A DNA stretch of 64,000 nt from Hysterangium stoloniferum. Its lineage: Eukaryota > Basidiomycota > Agaricomycetes > Hysterangiales > Hysterangiaceae. The notes under the pieces are model-generated. The model made no database searches. It saw only the letters and a list, made by a program, of their open reading frames with translations, and was not told where the DNA came from. Where the stretch lies: positions 82,080 to 146,079 of the forward strand of contig WHVD01000191.1 in assembly GCA_015178975.1 (NCBI GenBank), read 5' to 3'. Positions 56,838 to 64,000 of the stretch are shown piece after piece. A program made the position numbers and the translations under genes. Every line of letters begins with the position of its first letter. Positions within the stretch are counted from its first letter, which is position 1.

Positions 56838-58672
56838 TATGTCGATACGTCGGCCACTGTTCATCACTACCCCGGAAGATTCAGATACTGAAATTGCCAT
56901 GCTTCAGAAAATGTCGAAGGTCGCAGAACTTCAACAAAAACAACAAAGGATGGAGGAGTTGAAGTGACAACAGGAGGAAGAGGAAAAGGCGTTGATACAG
57001 GAGTTGAAGGATGCGGAAGAGGCGGAGAAACGGGAGTTGGAGCGGGCAAAGGTGGAGGCTCAGAAAAGGAAAGAAGAGGTGGAAAGGTTACAGTGGGAAT
57101 CAGAGGTGGCGAAGAAATGTGAGGAGATAAGGGAAGGAAAGGTAAGTGACATCCATAGCTTCCGTGATTCCAACCGATAACTATTGAGTACAGCGAAAAG
57201 CCATGGAGATGGAAGTAGAGGAAGAGGCTGGACCTTCGAGTCCTAAAGTAAGTGCATCTACAAAAGGACCGATAATTGATTAACTTCCGAAACAGAAGCC
57301 AAAGGTCAAGGCTCCGGAATGGATGGAAGTGGTCCATGAAAATCCATGTTATCGATGTTCCATACGGAGTATGACGTGTTGGAAACAGAAGGTAAAATGG
57401 GGCGGAACTTGCTATCCCTGCGCGGTTCTTAAACTTCCATGCACTCTCGCCTTGAAAAGGGTTCCAAAAGGTGAGAAGCCTCAGAGAACTAACAACGTGG
57501 AAAGTTCGGGAGCTGCCAAAGCTGCGGAAACTGAGGTACCAAAGATGGATAGTATGGGAAATGGAGCTCCTGAAGGACACAGTCGACGCGTTAGTCTTTA
57601 TCGGGACGGAAGTCATGAAAATGCGAGATACACTGGATCACCATAATGAAATCCAGGAAAAAGGTTTCCACTCGTTGGTTCGAAACTTCTGGAGACAAAA
57701 CGAATTCCTGGAGAAGGTAATGGTTAGCATTGGTGTGATCGCAGTTTCCGAGAGATTTTCCGATAGGGCAAGGGAACAGCCTAACGATCCGTTGGCAGAA
57801 TATGTCGAAAAGAGATGGGAGTCAGGGAAAGGGCCGGAAAGTGAAGATGAAGAGGTACAGGATATGGTTGTTACGACTGTGTCGCAACCCTTCGCATGCT
57901 GACGGTCCCCGATGGAATACCCTCGTTATACGTCTTCGACAATACAAGATCTCGGAAGCCGTCGGTCCCCCGATGCTGACGTATGCTCTCCGGTCAATCA
58001 AACCCGACTACGCCTTTCTGTCTGGTTATGCTTTGATATGTCCCTTTCATCATGTTGATCCATCTCATCTTATGTTCCACATATGTCTATCTATATTTGT
58101 AGTCCTCAAACTTTTTCCTTTTATCGTAATTTCCATTCTCGGTTATCATCGGCCTCCGAACTAATCATAAACTTCCTGTTCCTAGTCAAGCTTATTGTTA
58201 ATGCCGTTTTCCACCCTCCTCCCCATTAGTACTTTCTAGACGCCTGTTACTTGTATATGAACTCGCTGTAATTGTAGTTACTAGGCAATCAGAATATCGA
58301 CTCAGAATACCCTCATACGTCTGTAGCAGTCTCATACTAGAAGAATCCCCCTTCCGCCTTCGCGTGCGCTCGCCCACTCTCGGCCCCGATCCCTTGGCCC
58401 GACACTTGACTTGTCCTTCGGTTCCGATTGGTATCTCGCCGAAAGGTTCTTCTTAGGATTTAGTCTTCGCCTGTCCGAAATTTAAGGACAACCTACGGAT
58501 ATTTGCGAGGGCGCAGCACATAAGCTGAAGCCAAGTCCTCCCGATCGGTCCCTGTCGGCCACCGACATTAGTCAGTTTCTAGTTCTTAACAATGGTGGAG
58601 AGTGTGGAAATTGCGGATGATATGGGAGTGGAAATGGAAGGAGGATTTGGGGTGTCAGAGACTTTAAAATAG
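56838..58672 (+). pseudogene. Antisense accessory gene in Gypsy element: coiled coil plus Zn2Cys6-like cluster, broken
   Basis: Starts MSIRRPLFITTPEDSDTEIA. A long Glu/Lys/Gln heptad-like stretch (coiled coil) runs across 56880-57140. Introns with good GTAAGT donors follow (57142-57194 and 57247-57292, approximately). The next exon has six Cys spaced CX2CX6CX10CX2CX6C (about 57347-57442), exactly the spacing of fungal Zn(II)2Cys6 clusters, though with few basic residues in the first loop. A second helical, acidic region ends at 58672. Lesions: an in-frame TGA after MEELK (likely CGA to TGA), a frameshift near 57540, and a 723-bp solo LTR inserted at 57869, after which the frame continues exactly to a TAG. 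Function unknown; the antisense position between chromodomain and 3' LTR suggests it is element-borne rather than host. Confidence 0.6.
57869..58591 (+). repeat. Solo LTR, family B, with ATGGT duplication
   Basis: 723 bp, TGTTACGACTGTG...TTCTTAACA, perfect ATGGT duplications (57864-57868, 58592-58596). It is CpG-rich and close to the 59491 LTR. It carries the transcript-start 11-mer AATCAGAATAT and the core CATAAGCTGAAGCCAAGTCC. Confidence 0.93.
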
Positions 58673-58768
58673 ATGAAAATAAATTTGACTTGTATGATTT
58701 CAAGAATGAGCGTGATATCGGAAATAGCGGAAGTGTCGGAAACTGAAATAGAAAGAAAAACGGAAGAG

Positions 58769-59490
58769 TCAGAGTGATGATAAAGGTCCAGGTTTGTTTG
58801 GATAAGCTGTGTGGAAATCAGTAACAATTTCCATAGCATGTCCTAGTTCTGTGGCCAATATCCATGAAGTTTCCTCGTCGGTACCTTCATAACCTGCCCA
58901 TTTGACTAAATAGAGCAATTTACAAGTACGTCGGCGATTGTCGATTTTAGAATCCAAAATTTCAGAAACTTCAAATTTGGGTTCTCCATCAATAATGACC
59001 GGAGGGGATGGAAGTTGAATACGTTCTGGGATGTTGTTAGGAACACAGGGTTCTAACATGGAAACATGGAAAATGGGATGAACTGCTCGCATACTATCAG
59101 GAAGTCGGAGAGTCCATGAGAGTGAACCGGCTTGTGCTATAATTTCAAAAGGTCCTAAGAATTTCTCAGCGAGTTTTTTAGAAGGTCAGGTAGTACGGAA
59201 GAATTGAGCTTTTACAAAAACCTGATCACCGATTTTAAAATTAGGAGGTGGGATCCTGTTTTTGTCCGCGGAATGTTGATAATATTCCTGTGTGGAAGAA
59301 ATAGCTTTCCGAAGTTCTTGATGTAATTCGTCGAGGTTGGTAATAAATTCTTGAGCACGGACAGAAGCCAAATCTCGTTTGGAATGTACGGTGAGATTCG
59401 GATTATAGCCTTTGTTGGCGAAGAAAGGAGATACGCCGGTAGTTGCATTCGGGGAGTTATTGTAGGCGAATTCTGCGATCGGGAGAAGGG
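58769..59490 (-). pseudogene. Gypsy integrase C terminus and chromodomain, truncated
   Basis: Minus-strand reading: LPIAEFAYNNSPNATTGVSP, FFANKGYNPN, KIGDQVFVKAQFF (integrase C-terminal module), then RIQLPSPPVIIDGEPKFEV, LYLVKWAGYE, ETSW (chromodomain, with the aromatic cage W and Y positions) and a short tail ending at 58769. A single frameshift separates the two at about 59170. The integrase is cut at 59490 by the LTR of the young element. Chromodomains steer such chromoviruses to heterochromatin. Confidence 0.85.
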
Positions 59491-60211
59491 TGTTACGACC
59501 GTGTCGCAACCCTATCGGCCCCGAGGTTATCGCCACTTGTCAACGTTTCAAGTCATCCTCTCGGAAACCATCGGCCCCGAAGCTGACGAATGTTTCGCGA
59601 AGATCAAACTCCATTTACGCCCACGTCAAATAACTCGTATTGTCTGGTCAAAACTTTGATACGTCCCCTTTATTATGTTGATCCGTTCAATCTTATGTTT
59701 CGCATATGTCTATCTATATTTGTAGTCCTCGAACCATTTCCTTTTATCGTAATCCCGCTCTCGGTTATCATCGGCCTCCGAACTAATCATAAACTTCCCG
59801 TTCCTAGTCAAGCTTATTGTTAATACCGTGTTCCGCCCTTCTCCCCATTAGTATTTTCCAGACGCCTGTTACTTGTATATGAACCCGCTGTAATTGTAGT
59901 TACTAGACAATCAGAATATCGACTCAGAATACCCTCATACACCTGTATCAGTCTCATACTAAGACTTCCCCCATCCGCCTTCGCGTGCGCTCGCCCACTC
60001 CCGGCCCCGACCCCTTGGCCCGACGCCCGACTTGTCCTTCGATTCCGATCGGTATCACGCCGAAAGGTACTCACTAGGACTAGTCTTCGCCCGCCCGAAA
60101 TTTAAGGACATCCTGCGGATATTTGCGAGGGCGCAGCCCATAAGCTGAAGCCAAGTCCTTCCGATCGGTCCCTGTCGGCCACCGACATTAGTCAGTTTCC
60201 AGTTCTTAACA
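59491..60211 (+). repeat. LTR family B, 5' LTR of young Gypsy element
   Basis: 721 bp, TGTTACGACCGTG...TTCTTAACA. U3 holds a TATATGA box (59875-59882); the R region probably begins about 59907-59909; the conserved core CATAAGCTGAAGCCAAGTCC lies at about 60139-60158 in the leader. Confidence 0.92.
59875..59919 (+). promoter_or_regulatory. LTR promoter: TATA box and predicted transcript start with self-priming 11-mer
   Basis: GTATATGA at 59875-59882 is followed, about 30 bp on, by AATCAGAATAT (59909-59919), the exact complement of the primer site at 60214-60224. In Tf1-type self-priming the first 11 nt of the RNA fold onto the primer site, so the start should be at or next to 59909. The same order and spacing are seen in families A and C. 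Confidence 0.65.
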
Positions 60212-60213
60212 GT

Positions 60214-60224
60214 ATATTCTGATT
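60214..60224 (+). promoter_or_regulatory. Predicted self-priming primer-binding site, family B
   Basis: ATATTCTGATT starts two bases after the LTR end and is the exact complement of LTR positions 59909-59919. No match to a tRNA 3' end (TGG start) is present here. Confidence 0.65.
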
Positions 60225-60249
60225 TCACACTCGCATTTTCTGTCTAAAC

Positions 60250-61548
60250 ATGCCTCCGAGGAAAAATGCCAAGCCTAGCGGCGAAGCAGAATCTTCCACT
60301 CTCAAGTCTCCTTTTCTGTATACAGCCCGAGCTACTCAGAAAACTCCGCTACCAGAAACCTCCGAAGAATCTCGCTTTGTGGAGATTACCGGCGATGCTG
60401 AAGAAGTAACTGAAGCAACCGATCCCGAAGCAACCGAGGAGATTAACAATCAACCAGTTTCGGAACACGAACCCGAGGATGGCGACCAACCTCAGGCTAG
60501 TGGCTCCAAGAAGTCTGCAAAGAAGAAACCGGCTCTCGACCCTGAAGAAACATGGGAATTGTTTTCAGGTACACTAGGATCCCTTAATGAATTCCTTAAA
60601 AGCAATATCAAGGAAAAGGAACCTGGGCAAACCCGAGTCAACAAACCCAAGCCATTTACTGGCTCAAACCCGAAGAAATTGCCGACATTCCTTATGCAAT
60701 GTCGATTCAACTTTCGGGACCGCCCGGCTGCATTCGCAACGGATGACCGAAAGGTAAACTTCGCACTCTCATACCTTAAGGATTCCGCAGCAGCCTGGTT
60801 TGAACCCGCATTTTCTGGCCTCACCTCTGAAGACCCCGATTGGCTCCACGATTGGGATGCCTTTGTCGAGGAACTCGAAACCAACTTCGGCCCCTACGAC
60901 CAAACCGGCGATGCCGAAACCGCGCTTTCTAATCTCAAAATGAAAGACACTCAGCGCATCACCGATTATATCGTCCAGTTCAACAACCTCGCCGCGCGTT
61001 GCGACTGGGGCGATTCGGCCCTCCGTTACCAGTTTTACTCCAGCCTTCCGTCTCGCCTCAAAGACGAAGTCTCCAAAGGAGAGACCGGCAAGCCGAAAAC
61101 CCTCCCTCTCATGCGCCTGAAAGCCCAAAACGCAGACGCTCGATACTGGGAACGACGTTCGGAAATCAGTCGCGAAAACCCGGCGGACAAAAAATCATCG
61201 GACAACAAGAATGCCAACAAGTCTGGTAATCAAAGCACCAATAACACTGGCAACTCGACTTCCGATAAGAAGTCCGAAAACAAAGGGTCTAACGACAAAA
61301 AAGGCAAGGGCAAACAGTCGAATAAATCTCAAGACAAAGACAAACCCGACTTAACTGGCAAACTCGGCTCTGATGGCAAGCTCCTACCACAGGAAAAGCA
61401 ACGCCGAATGGACAACAACCTTTGTTTGTTGTGTGCAGATCCCGGACACCGAGTCGCTGCATGCCCAAAAGCCACAAAAGCCCGATCGGCCAATGCGGCC
61501 ACGACCTCACAACCGGCCAAGCCGGCTGCCGAGTCGAAAAAAGATTAA
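60250..61548 (+). CDS. Gag polyprotein of Ty3/Gypsy element
   Basis: 432 residues from the first ATG 38 nt after the LTR. Residues 1-100 are acidic and low-complexity. A Retrotrans_gag-type capsid region follows (PKPFTGSNPKKLPTFLMQC, NFALSYLKDSAAAWFEP, LKMKDTQRITDYIVQFN). A Lys/Asn/Ser-rich linker leads to one zinc knuckle, CLLCADPGHRVAAC (CX2CX4HX4C), near residue 395. It forms the virus-like particle core and binds the element RNA. It ends in KSKKD-like SKKD with the run AAAAAA immediately before the stop, where pol is entered by frameshift. The frame is undamaged. Confidence 0.92.
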   Translation: MPPRKNAKPSGEAESSTLKSPFLYTARATQKTPLPETSEESRFVEITGDAEEVTEATDPEATEEINNQPVSEHEPEDGDQPQASGSKKSAKKKPALDPEETWELFSGTLGSLNEFLKSNIKEKEPGQTRVNKPKPFTGSNPKKLPTFLMQCRFNFRDRPAAFATDDRKVNFALSYLKDSAAAWFEPAFSGLTSEDPDWLHDWDAFVEELETNFGPYDQTGDAETALSNLKMKDTQRITDYIVQFNNLAARCDWGDSALRYQFYSSLPSRLKDEVSKGETGKPKTLPLMRLKAQNADARYWERRSEISRENPADKKSSDNKNANKSGNQSTNNTGNSTSDKKSENKGSNDKKGKGKQSNKSQDKDKPDLTGKLGSDGKLLPQEKQRRMDNNLCLLCADPGHRVAACPKATKARSANAATTSQPAKPAAESKKD

Positions 61549-64000
61549 GCAACTCTCTGGATTCCGTGCGGTTGGAGAGTTGCGTTGAATCTCCTCGCAC
61601 ACCGGAAAATTGTCATCTTAACGCATCCGCATTGTATGATCCTAATTCTTTGTTCATAAATCTTACTTCGGAACCTCTCGGGAGTTTCACTTTTCGAGCT
61701 CTCATAGATTCAGGTTCAACCCATTGTTTTATAGATACAAGTTTTTCCAGAAAAAATCAGTTGAAAACCTATGCAATAGATCCGATTCCGCTCCGACCTT
61801 TTGATGGTACCTCAAACTCCGTAATCTCGCAAGCCTGCGAACTCCGACTTCGGTTCCCGTGTGGAACCTTTCAGACAGTTACGTTTTTTGTAACACAGTT
61901 GGACTCGAGCTGCTCCGTGGTTCTAGGACATAACTGGCTCACCCGCTACAATCCGTTGATTGATTGGGTATTGGGCAGTATCCATTTCCGAACCCCGTCG
62001 GCACCCGATACGACTGGTCCGTTTCCGCCTGTTTCGGCAAATATGGCCTCTACAGCACCTCCGGCCCCCGTGGCAAATCCGAGCTCTTCGCCGCCCGTCT
62101 CTCTAATAAACGCCGCAGCTTTTATGAGAGCCATCAAGCTGGACGGCTCCCGAGCATTTACAGTCAATCTTAAAGTTGACGAAGTCACCGGTCGCTTTGC
62201 ATCCCCGGTGACCGAACCGATCGCAGATTTAGAAGGTGTTCCTAAAAAATACCATGAATTTGCAGATGTCTTCAGTAAACAAAAAGCCGATCGACTCGCC
62301 CCTCACAGGCCTTACGATTTGAAAATTGATATTGAAGATGGTTCACATCCACCCCTAGGCCCAGTTTATCCTCTCTCGCAGTCCGAATTATCGGCTATCC
62401 GAGATTTCTTGGATGAACATTTGGCTATAGGTTTTATCCGACCCTCAAAGTCTCCCTATGGAGCCCCTGTCCTATTCGTTCGGAAAAAAGACGGTTCCCT
62501 TCGACTTTGCGTTGACTTTCGAGGACTAAACGCGATTACTCGAAAAGACAAGTACCCATTACCATTAATCTCCGATTTACTCGACGCCCCTCGGAAGGCC
62601 CGAATTTATACAAAGATAGATCTCAAACACGCCTATCATTTGGTTCGGATCGCCGAAGGCGACGAATGGAAAACGGCTTTTCGCACTCGCTATGGCTCCT
62701 TTGAATGGTTAGTAATGCCTTTCGGCCTCACCAACGCTCCGTCGGTCTTTCAACGTTTTATCAACGATGTCTTTTCCGACCTCCTTGACGTCTTTGTCAT
62801 TGTGTACCTAGACGACATCCTCATCTTCTCCGAAGACCCTACACTTCATGATGAACACGTCCGTGAAGTCCTCCGAAGACTCCGAAAACATGGTCTTTTT
62901 GCGAATGGTAAAAAATGTTCTTTTGATGTCGACACGGTTGAATACTTAGGCTTCATGATGGGACCCGATGGTCTCCGCATGGACGACGCTAAAATTCAAG
63001 TCATTCAAGATTGGCCGGAACCCCGAAAGGTTAAAGATATTCAATCCTTTTTAGGCTTCGCCAATTTTTATCGCCATTTCATTCACAATTACTCAAAAAT
63101 TACCGTTCCGCTCACTCGTCTTACTCACAAAGACACCCCGTGGAATTTCTCCGAAGAATGCCGATCGGCATTCCAGGAATTGAAAAGTGCGTTTACATCC
63201 GCCCCTATTTTGTCGCACTGGAAACCCGACGTTCAACTCATCGTGGAAACTGATGCTTCGGACTATGCGCTTGCCGCGATATTGCCCGTTCTGGACACCG
63301 ATGGTGAAGTACACCCAGTAGCTTTTCTGTCTCGCACATTTTCGGCGCCCGAACTCAACTACGACGTTCACGATAAGGAATTACTCGCAATATTTGAAGC
63401 TTTCAAGACATGGCGACATTATTTGGAGGGCTCGGCCCACCCGGTAGATGTTATTACAGACCACAAAAATTTAGTTTACTTTTCAACCACAAAACTTCTC
63501 ACCCGTCGACAAGCTCGATGGTCCGAATACCTCTCCGCTTTCAACATGGTAATTCGTTTCCGTCCCGGCCGCCTTGGTGGAAAACCCGACGCTATGACTA
63601 GACGATGGGACGTCTATCCTAAAGAGGGGAGTAGCGACTACACCACAGTTAATCCGCATAATTTCAAACCTATGTTTTCATCAGAACAACTGTCCGCATC
63701 TATCCGAGCCACTTACCTCATTCATCCAGTCTTGCGAAGTGTTATCCTTATGGACACCGAAAAGTTACATCAAGATATACTATCGGCAATTCCATTAGAC
63801 CCAGTCACCAAAGCACACCTCGATAACCCGTCCGACCCCGATCAACCCCGGTGGTCATTAGGACTCACAAGGTTTCATTCGACTTGACAATCGCATTTAT
63901 GTACCGGATTCCGACACCCTTCGGCTGCGAATCCTACAACATAAGCACGACCACCCAATCTCAGGACATTTCGGCCTCAATAAGACCCTCTCACTCATTA
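61422..64000 (+). pseudogene. Pol polyprotein of Ty3/Gypsy element (protease, RT, RNase H, start of integrase), frameshifted
   Basis: The pol frame is -1 to gag and overlaps its last 127 nt. Counting the open frame from 61422: protease DSG at ~96-98; reverse transcriptase ~320-490 with [32 protein letters not shown] and YLDD (~462); RNase H with ETDASDYALAAIL (~609), DKELLAI and TDHKNL. The frame closes at 63887, but a shift of one base near 63855 reopens it as DSQGFIRLDNRIYVPDSD and LQHKHDHPISGHFGLNKT, the His-rich N-terminal zinc-binding part of integrase. The element is therefore either inactivated by one recent indel or carries a sequencing error. The rest of integrase and the 3' LTR lie outside. 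Confidence 0.88.
61537..61548 (+). promoter_or_regulatory. Predicted -1 frameshift site at the gag stop
   Basis: Gag ends TCG AAA AAA GAT TAA. The A6 run (61537-61542) lets two lysine tRNAs slip back one base into the pol frame (GTC GAA AAA AGA TTA), two codons before the stop. The heptamer G-AAAAAA is not the classic X XXY YYZ form, so efficiency is uncertain; no downstream pseudoknot was examined. Confidence 0.5.

Larger units (their letters stand above)
56110..59490 (-). mobile_element. Ty3/Gypsy element (family C LTR), minus sense, with antisense gene, truncated by insertion
   Basis: In element sense the visible part is: integrase C terminus and chromodomain (59490-58769), a region occupied by an oppositely oriented gene (58672-56838), a polypurine tract (56663-56653) and the 3' LTR (56110-56652). 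It is broken at 59490 by the young family B element, so its 5' half lies beyond the window if it exists. A family B solo LTR also sits within it (57869-58591). Confidence 0.7.
59491..64000 (+). mobile_element. Young Ty3/Gypsy element (family B), 5' LTR, gag and partial pol
   Basis: 5' LTR 59491-60211, primer site 60214-60224, gag 60250-61548, pol from the overlap to beyond the window end. It is CpG-rich and largely intact, in contrast to the 1-7409 copy. It is inserted into the integrase of the minus-sense element to its left; AAGGG precedes it, and the matching duplication would be outside the window. Confidence 0.9.

Noticed and set aside
56867-57616. 249-codon minus-strand ORF
   Set aside because: Antisense of the coiled-coil/zinc-cluster gene; Pro/Ser-rich without a domain, while the plus strand has splice sites and the cysteine pattern.
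60212-60235. tRNA primer-binding site after the family B LTR
   Set aside because: The sequence does not begin with TGG and resembles no tRNA 3' end I can recall; the self-complementarity to the LTR explains it better.

Overview
This window reads as nuclear DNA of a basidiomycete fungus, most likely an Agaricomycete. Genes carry many short GT-AG introns (about 35-90 nt). The set includes a hydrolase/NB-ARC/TPR NLR-like receptor, a CSL transcription factor and a CDF metal transporter. Gene-poor flanks are packed with Ty3/Gypsy LTRs. Genus cannot be told from the sequence.

Layout. 1-12.0 kb is repeat-rich and almost free of CpG. It holds an old minus-strand Ty3/Gypsy chromovirus flanked by its LTRs (1-861 and 6694-7409). 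Nested in it are a 1.3-kb TRIM-like element with perfect target duplications (970-2287), a Ty1/Copia LTR fragment and a tRNA-like sequence; a Helitron helicase scrap and more LTRs follow. 12.3-35.8 kb is a gene island, in order: NLR-like gene (-), ribulose-phosphate 3-epimerase (+), two tandem paralogous type II membrane glycosyltransferases (-), pyruvate kinase (-), CSL factor (-), an unrecognised acidic protein (-) and a two-finger C2H2 protein (+). For six of these genes I rebuilt exon structures whose summed lengths are exact codon multiples (NLR, epimerase, both glycosyltransferases, pyruvate kinase, CSL); the C2H2 gene behaves the same. 35.8-50 kb is again repeat-rich: a Tc1-type transposon holding both a solo LTR (with a perfect 17-bp minisatellite) and a hAT-like MITE, then a run of LTRs. 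50.1-52.0 kb holds the CDF transporter. 53-64 kb is retroelements: a decayed Copia gag split by a solo LTR, a minus-strand Gypsy element carrying an antisense zinc-cluster gene, and a young plus-strand Gypsy element (from 59491, running off the window) inserted in the integrase of the former.

Main results. (1) In two Gypsy families the 11 nt that start 2 nt inside the LTR boundary are perfectly complementary to an 11-nt stretch in the LTR about 30 bp downstream of a TATA box. The 11-mers differ between families but match within each, as expected of Tf1-style self-priming. (2) One Gypsy element carries, antisense between chromodomain and 3' LTR, a coiled-coil ORF with a perfectly spaced Zn2Cys6-type cysteine pattern. 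(3) LTRs of several families share a ~20-bp core. (4) The NLR has 20 nearly identical 42-residue TPRs whose differences fall at a few fixed positions. Metabolic genes (epimerase, pyruvate kinase) next to the glycosyltransferases look like ordinary neighbours, not a biosynthetic cluster.
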